A stretch of 64,000 bases of DNA, taken from Neofusicoccum parvum. Its lineage: Eukaryota; Ascomycota; Dothideomycetes; Botryosphaeriales; Botryosphaeriaceae. Positions within the stretch are counted from its first letter, which is position 1. Each line of letters starts with the position of its first letter. The position numbers and the translations under genes are program-made. Below are positions 58,566 through 64,000 of the stretch, in pieces. The DNA is taken from positions 2,108,001 through 2,172,000 of the forward strand of contig CP087215.1 in the NCBI GenBank assembly GCA_020912385.1, read 5' to 3'. Under the pieces are notes generated by a model. It saw nothing but the letters and a program-made list of their open reading frames with translations, searched no databases and was not told where the DNA came from.

Positions 58566-60166
58566 TTACTTTGTTATAAAGACGACATTTACTGCGGCGA
58601 AAGCCGCCGCGACGGCAAATACTTCGGCACGCTTGACAGACGTCCACCAGGTCAGCAGCACCGCAAGTACAAAATTGAAGACGGCAATCAGACCGAGGCT
58701 GAGCCCGCGCACCTGGACCGCCTCGACTCGTTGTAGTGCCACCATGGATACTACGGGGAGCATCGACGCGACTCCGCTGGTCAATACGAACGTCAACCGG
58801 TGTATCTTCCTGTCATTAACGACGACTGTTCCGCTGCCATCTCCGTTACCTCCAGCTCTTCCCCATATGCACTTGAGCCATCCTTCCTTTCTGCTGTGCA
58901 GCCTCTTGACAACGCGGTTGACGACAAACTGTGTCAGGCTGTCTGACTCGGGCCGCGGCAGCAGCGTTATGAGGTCTCCTGCGGGCCTACGCTCGAAGCC
59001 CTTGACGATACAGCCCCATACAGCGTGGTCTTGGCCAGTGAGGCCCCTGCCGTTGGCCATGTCGGTCGAGCGTAGGTATTCTTGAATGTCGCGGAGGTCA
59101 TGTATGCTTGGCTCGCTAGCGGAGAGTATTTTCATTGTTTGGATGACGGCATCATCTGCATAAGGAGAAAGCAAAGCAAATCAGTAGACGTGGCGTTTGA
59201 ATCAGCTCTCTACTGCGGTCGGATCTCTATTGGAGGGGCAATATGGAGTCATGTAGCGGCACCAATAAGTGCAGGTACACCTTGGGACTTACTGTATATC
59301 CGCAGCTTCTTCTGAATAGCCTCCATCGTACGCCATTGCAAGCAATTATGCCCCTCCTCCTCTTCCTGCTGCTGTTGCTGCTGCTGCCTTTCCTCCTCTG
59401 CTACTACTGCATTCTCCTCTTGAGATATCGACTGGCTCAACGAAAACCAGTTGGTCGTGTAATTGCGCCTCACGTTCGCAGTTCCATGTGCAAGGGCGTC
59501 TTCCCGTTCGAACCTGTGCAGGTCTTGCTCGAGGTACACTAGCTCGGCTTGCATGTAGAGCAGGTTGCGGATATTGAGCTTGGCAAAGCTGCGGAAGATG
59601 CACGTTTCGGGCATGCTGGCCATGTGCTGCGTGAGATTGGGGTAACCCGCTAACAGTGCCTCTTCGCTAGTAACAGATTGTTGCTGGTCGTTCGTTGTTG
59701 TTGTTGGCCCTCTTGTGGTGTTTTGTAAAGCGAGAGAGGATTGCAAGTTCGGTGCGAGAGGAGCGGCAGCTTCAGGCACCTCTGATTCATGGGTTGAGGG
59801 GCGCAATGGCGGCAGCTGCATTGATGCTGCCCAGGTTGCAGACTGTTGCGACGCTGGTGCCGTTGGCCCTGCTGACGGGGAGGCATATGGCGTAGGTGCG
59901 GGTAATACACTGCCGTCTGGTTGCCTTATCTGATGTGTTTGCGATGGCTGATTTGAAGTGGTTGCGTGCGATTGTCTGGAAGAAGACCACGGCATGCTGT
60001 TGGTCGATGTCGCTGCTCCATACTCATCAGCACTGGTGCCCGATCTTTCACCTTCGCGCCTGGCTCCTGAAAGCGACAGACGGGTAAGTCCGATGGCTGG
60101 ACTCCTTTCTCCATCTCTGGAAATGGGCAGACTTGGCTCTGACTGGGAGAATAAATCTCGCAGCAT
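58566..60166 (-). CDS. DUF6594 family membrane protein
   Basis: Two exons, 60166-59293 and 59155-58566, give 487 residues. The first 170 are Ser/Pro/Thr-rich and disordered. The family core then starts: GYPNLTQHMASMPETCIFRS, AKLNIRNLLYMQAELVYLEQ, and, after a Gln/Glu tract (EEERQQQQQQQEEEEG), IQKKLRIY joined to AVIQTMKILSASEPS. It ends with three close helices (LTFVLTSGVASMLPVVSMVA; LSLGLIAVFNFVLAVLLTWW; FAVAAAFAAVNVVFI), the usual C-terminus. Role unknown. The start at MLRDLFSQSEP is preferred; longer in-frame N-terminus to 60274 is possible but follows an intron-like stretch. Confidence 0.83.
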
Positions 60167-61711
60167 GGTAAATTCCTCTTGTAGAAAAAAAAAGCGGTAA
60201 GCGTTAGAAGGCAGCAAAGAAAGCTTAATACAAGATAGCATAGTCCATAATGCTGTTTTCAACAATTTGTACATCGATATATCATCATGGAAAGTTCAGC
60301 CTCGCGATGAGGAGCACTTCGGGTGATGAACTGTACTATGGAAGGCGCATACCTCATGCATGCAGAGGCCGCAGCATGCTTGCTGCCGGGCTTCGAGCTT
60401 TCCTTGCGAGTGAAGTTCAGCTCGCTTCACAGGAATCGCGGTGTGTTGCTGCCATGATCGTGATTGGTATATTGAGATCATGCATTTAGTGGCTGGGCTG
60501 GGCGTTTTTCTGAGCAGCCTTCATATGCGGTTCCGAGCCGGTTAGATAGGACGGATGATAAGTTTTGGGAGTCTGTCCTAGCATCGGGAGCATGATTGCA
60601 AATCTCATAAAAAATTTTCTATCAAATGAAAGCTAGGCGGCAATCATCTGAAGTGTTTCAGAGCGAATAGAAGTACTTTGGAGAGGAAGAATGTGTGATT
60701 TCGATGGTAATTTGGGGGATGTAAAATCGGTACGGAGATCCAGAAGACATCAGATTGAGTATACCGATGCTGACGACTGCATGGTGAGTATTGACGCACG
60801 TCAGTGAGTAAGCCACTCGAGGGTTGGCTCTGCCTCGGTACTGGATGAGGCGAGCGTCTGCCAGCTCGGCAAGACGTTGTGCGACCATCCATTATGGAGT
60901 TCTCAGTGTCGCCCCACATGCCCCAACAGACCCTGTCGCCCAATTGTTGCTGGTTACGAAACGTTAGTTGTAAGATGCTGAACGGACTCTGACCTATTGG
61001 GACCCGCATAGTCCATTCATTCCTGCAAGCCACCTGCCGACATCCCAAATTTGTACTATACTGGCTTGCAAAAATCAAGCTGAAAGACCGGGCGCTAAGG
61101 GTCTGTGCGAACAGCGCTATCCAGGAGTGAGTCGCAGGGGAAGGAGGTTGTCCATCATAGGGGTTTTGTTCCACTTATGAGCTAGTTGAGGGAGCGGATA
61201 TGCAGTTGAAGTGCGTGGTGCCAGAGCGCGAGGCCACCCGAGAAATGCCGTCGAGTCTTACAAGTGGCTCAAAGGCGCAGCATGCAAGGCTGCAGCTAAC
61301 CGCTGTACCCATGTCGTGGCTGTGGGCTGCGGAGGTCTGGAGGCTGCACCGGGTGCCTGCGGTCAGCGATAACAGAGTAGCATAGCCTTGCTCATTGCGC
61401 CTTGCGAAACAACTCGTGCCCTAAACATGGGTCATCTGCACATCGCCTAGCTCGTTCACTGTTACACAAGAGAGCAGGTTTGTAAGAAGCAAGCCGCCAT
61501 ATTACTGTGGACGTCGCTGGGCGGCGCTGGTTTTCATCATTTCCGTGACAATACCACCTCAAGCTAATGAAGGAACTACATTTCTTCTCACTGCCCAAAC
61601 GTTGTCTCTTGTTCGAGAATGTTCCTTCCTTATTCTATCCGGATACTATCATGTGTGCGTCCATACGACCCCTCGTTTCATATAGACGGTCGAACGGTAT
61701 CGCGAGGCTGA
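60167..61711. other. Intergenic
   Basis: No supported gene. A 176-codon frame on the - strand (60644-61174) has no recognisable features. Confidence 0.45.
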
Positions 61712-62265
61712 CATCTCCTACGATATGCCCAGTACAACCCACCAAGCCGTCGCATCCAACTCTTCGGGCGATCAACGAAGCTACGGATAGCTAGCGTTGT
61801 GAAGAATAGTCGAACATGCAGTCTCATAAGCCAGGAAACAGTGGCAGCGTTGCAGTGCGACATGACGCCTCAGCCGCGCACACTACGGCTAAACGGCCTT
61901 GACTTAGAAGTTTTGGGAACAGTTGTATTGGAATGGAAGCTAGAAGGATATGAAAAGACGGAAATAAGCAACTTCTGGGTTCTGGCTGATCCGAATCCGC
62001 CGTTCGACGTGGCCTTCTCCAAAGAACTTGCAGAGAGTTGTGGACTGCTGTCGTACAGAGTAAGCCTATTGAGGCGGATGCCGAGGACTATATTTCCTGG
62101 CTAACTTTAAGGAAAGGGGAGTTGGTTTCGGGATTTTATCTACTGGCTTCGAAATCATTGCTTTCGGAACGCGAGAGCGTCAGCACTGTCGGGTTCGACA
62201 ATAGCGGATCCAAGCGACCTCGAACCACCGACTCATGCCAGCTGGCACAGAAGACGGAGGACTGA
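61712..62265 (+). pseudogene. Retropepsin-like domain fragment
   Basis: The frame open from 61712 to 62104 contains KLRIASVVKNSRTCSLISQE, then PRTLRLNGLDLEVLGTVVLE, WKLEGYEKTEISNFWVLAD and PPFDVAFSKELAESCGLL. The order (SLIS after a strand, LNG..., then a W... FWV... D strand) is that of fungal retropepsin-like domains, but the catalytic D(S/T)G is absent: NSR stands in its place. A second overlapping frame continues as EADAEDYISWLTLRKGEL to 62265, so a frameshift or small intron must join them. No upstream domains could be joined. It may be a relic of a longer protein or of a retroelement. Confidence 0.4.
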
Positions 62266-64000
62266 TTCTTGAAGCGTAAGCTGCAACCACAATATTCTTA
62301 AATGAGGGCAAGACTGCAACGGTGTCTTCATTCGAGTGAATAGTACATAGTTTGGCTGTCAACGGGATGCATACACCAGAACTGCCCGACGCCATGGTCT
62401 TTGAGTTTTCTTTGTAAGTCCAGCAAATCGATTGTATATTACGAGTCATTCAAGATGGTGAATATAAAAGGCTTGAAGTTCACGATTAACATGTCATTTC
62501 AACCCAACTGATGTAAATTGCCGTTGGATCTTCCCCACCAAATCGCTCTCTGTAGGTGCGACGAACGGCTACTTTGCCCTAGATGCTTATATCCTTATTA
62601 CGCCTGGTGTATCATGAAGCGCACAGTACTTTGCATGGCGGCAAAGTGATGCTAACATTATGCTGATGCCCTCACAAGCGTCAGTTGCATTTCGCTTCCT
62701 CGCTACATCATAGTCTCCTACTTGTTAAGTCGTTGCCTCTATTGCTTTTGTTTTTTTGAGAAACCAACATTGGCCGCATGGAGTTGCTTTTGGTCGATTC
62801 AGAGGGCCTTTCCACACAAGAAAGCTAAAAGTAAATAAACGGTAGCGGGGTAGACTTCTGATATGGCACCATCGTTAGACAACCCCGCCTACGGCATGTG
62901 GCAATCATTGATTGGACTTGCGCGACCTTTACTAGTATCGAGCTGTATTCGTACGAATTCTCTAAGATATACGATCTATTCTAGGCAGCCTTGACCTACT
63001 TTTCAGGATTCGGAAAATGTCTATGAGCTTTTGAACCTGAAACAACATTGTGAGCACGAACGACAACAGCCATCAAACCGGCCACGTATAAACCAGCCAT
63101 TCACAACCCGCGCACGTACTTAGATTTACCGAAATCTAGTTTCTACCATCTAAAATCCATCAAAGAACGATTTAGTTCTACGGAGTTCTACATTATGTTA
63201 AGATATATTTATTTATTGGTCGAAGCCATAGTACCTACAGGGCTCTTAAACTTACCTTGTTAGGGCAACCGTGATCAAGAAGGAGGTTTGCCTATCAGGC
63301 TGCCCTGCATTGCACAGCGTGGTGGTGGCCCGGTATGAATCTTCTTCGGGGGCCTTATTGGCGCAATTTTTGATGGCTTTCATTTCATGGACATCCTTTT
63401 CGTTGATGCCTTTGCCTTGCGCGGGGTTTCGAGGAAGAGATGTCCGTGGTACGGGCAACATATCGGATCGGTGTGAGTGCTGAGTTTCAAAAATATCTGA
63501 GAAATTTGTATGGGTGAGAACTCGATGATTCTGTTCGACGGCTCAGCGTGTTGTTGCTGCTTTCGTTAACGGGTGTTGTTTTTGACTCGGGTAACGTGTG
63601 TTATATGCAAAATTGCGACGTGTGCAACGTCCCACCAACGTCGATGCGTGGAAAGCGGCTGTAGCTGATTTTATATCCAATATTTTGTGTTGCTGTAGTC
63701 GAGGTTAGAGGCTTAATTTGCGCCAGCTAGTCGGATGTCAACACCCGCGATTACAAGTATAACGCTAGGCGCGTCGCACGCCGTCTTCTATCCGTTAGCC
63801 ACTCAGCCGGCTTTCTGTGAACTGCAATCGGTCGCCCACTTGTAAGATAGCCTGACTTCACGGGAGTCGAGACGGTGAATCGACAATTGGTGAAAATGAG
63901 GACCATGAGGGAACTCCCAGGCCAGGTCAAGGCAATTTGCGACTTCGTTTCAAGGACCCGGAGCCTCGTAGGGCAGGAAACCGGTTCTGGACGCTGCCGA
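62266..64000. other. Gene-poor AT-rich end of window
   Basis: No certain gene. On the - strand, 63461-63256 is an exon-like frame (HEMKAIKNCANKAPEEDSYR... ending ALTR before a GTAAGT donor), but no partner exon could be found. A tRNA-like arm near 63722-63811 does not fold as a tRNA. Confidence 0.45.

Noticed and set aside
58348..59085. 245-codon + strand frame
   Set aside because: Runs antisense through the conserved last exon of the DUF6594 gene.
60644..61174. 176-codon - strand frame
   Set aside because: Composition is not protein-like and no family features or neighbouring exons were found.
63722..63811. tRNA-like structure on the - strand, with 7-bp outer stem (GCCGGCT / AGCTGGC) and an A-box-like arm
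   Set aside because: No TTCRA T-loop, three spare bases before the outer stem, and no anticodon stem pairs around the loop.

Overview
The window is nuclear DNA of a filamentous ascomycete (Pezizomycotina). Genes are split by 45-130 nt introns with GT..AG ends and CTRAC branch sites, and many families are typical of these fungi: Zn2Cys6 regulators, a SAT4/PTH11-type membrane protein, DUF6594, DUF1349, Nur1/Mug154, a GH12 glucanase and 12/14-helix MFS transporters. I cannot name the genus. All exon models were built by hand from reading frame, splice signals and family motifs; each complete model listed closes to a whole number of codons.

Layout. 0-8 kb: a BAHD-type acyltransferase cut by the window edge, an MFS sugar transporter and a SAT4/PTH11 membrane protein. 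8-13 kb: gene-poor, first GC-rich and then AT-rich. 13-20 kb: a membrane-anchored degenerate aspartic-peptidase-like protein, a Zn2Cys6 regulator, a truncated membrane-protein gene of which only the first exon remains, and a cytochrome P450. 20-26 kb: a hypothetical protein, a secreted/anchored Kelch protein and a secreted GH12 glucanase. 26-32 kb: a sparse stretch with four short lineage-specific-looking proteins. 32-35.5 kb: housekeeping genes (Nur1/Mug154, V-ATPase subunit F, NPC2-like lipid transfer protein).

35.9-43.3 kb: the most coherent block. It holds an FAD aromatic hydroxylase, a Zn2Cys6 regulator transcribed divergently from it, an alpha/beta hydrolase, and a two-cupin quercetinase-like protein transcribed divergently from the hydrolase. 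Ring-opening dioxygenase, esterase, aromatic hydroxylase and regulator are the parts expected of a flavonoid or aromatic-ester breakdown pathway; this role is inferred.

43.3-54 kb: a non-autonomous hAT-type element with intact ends and an 8-bp target duplication, a FAD oxidoreductase gene broken by an internal deletion, a hexapeptide-repeat acetyltransferase, a third Zn2Cys6 regulator, a PhyH-type dioxygenase, a DUF1349 protein and a DHA-type drug transporter. 54-64 kb: decayed, repeat-like DNA with a 35-base C run, one hypothetical gene, a DUF6594 membrane protein and a retropepsin-like fragment.

A striking compositional feature is that many genes change from C-rich wobble positions in their 5' or middle part to G-rich wobble positions towards the 3' end, on both strands.
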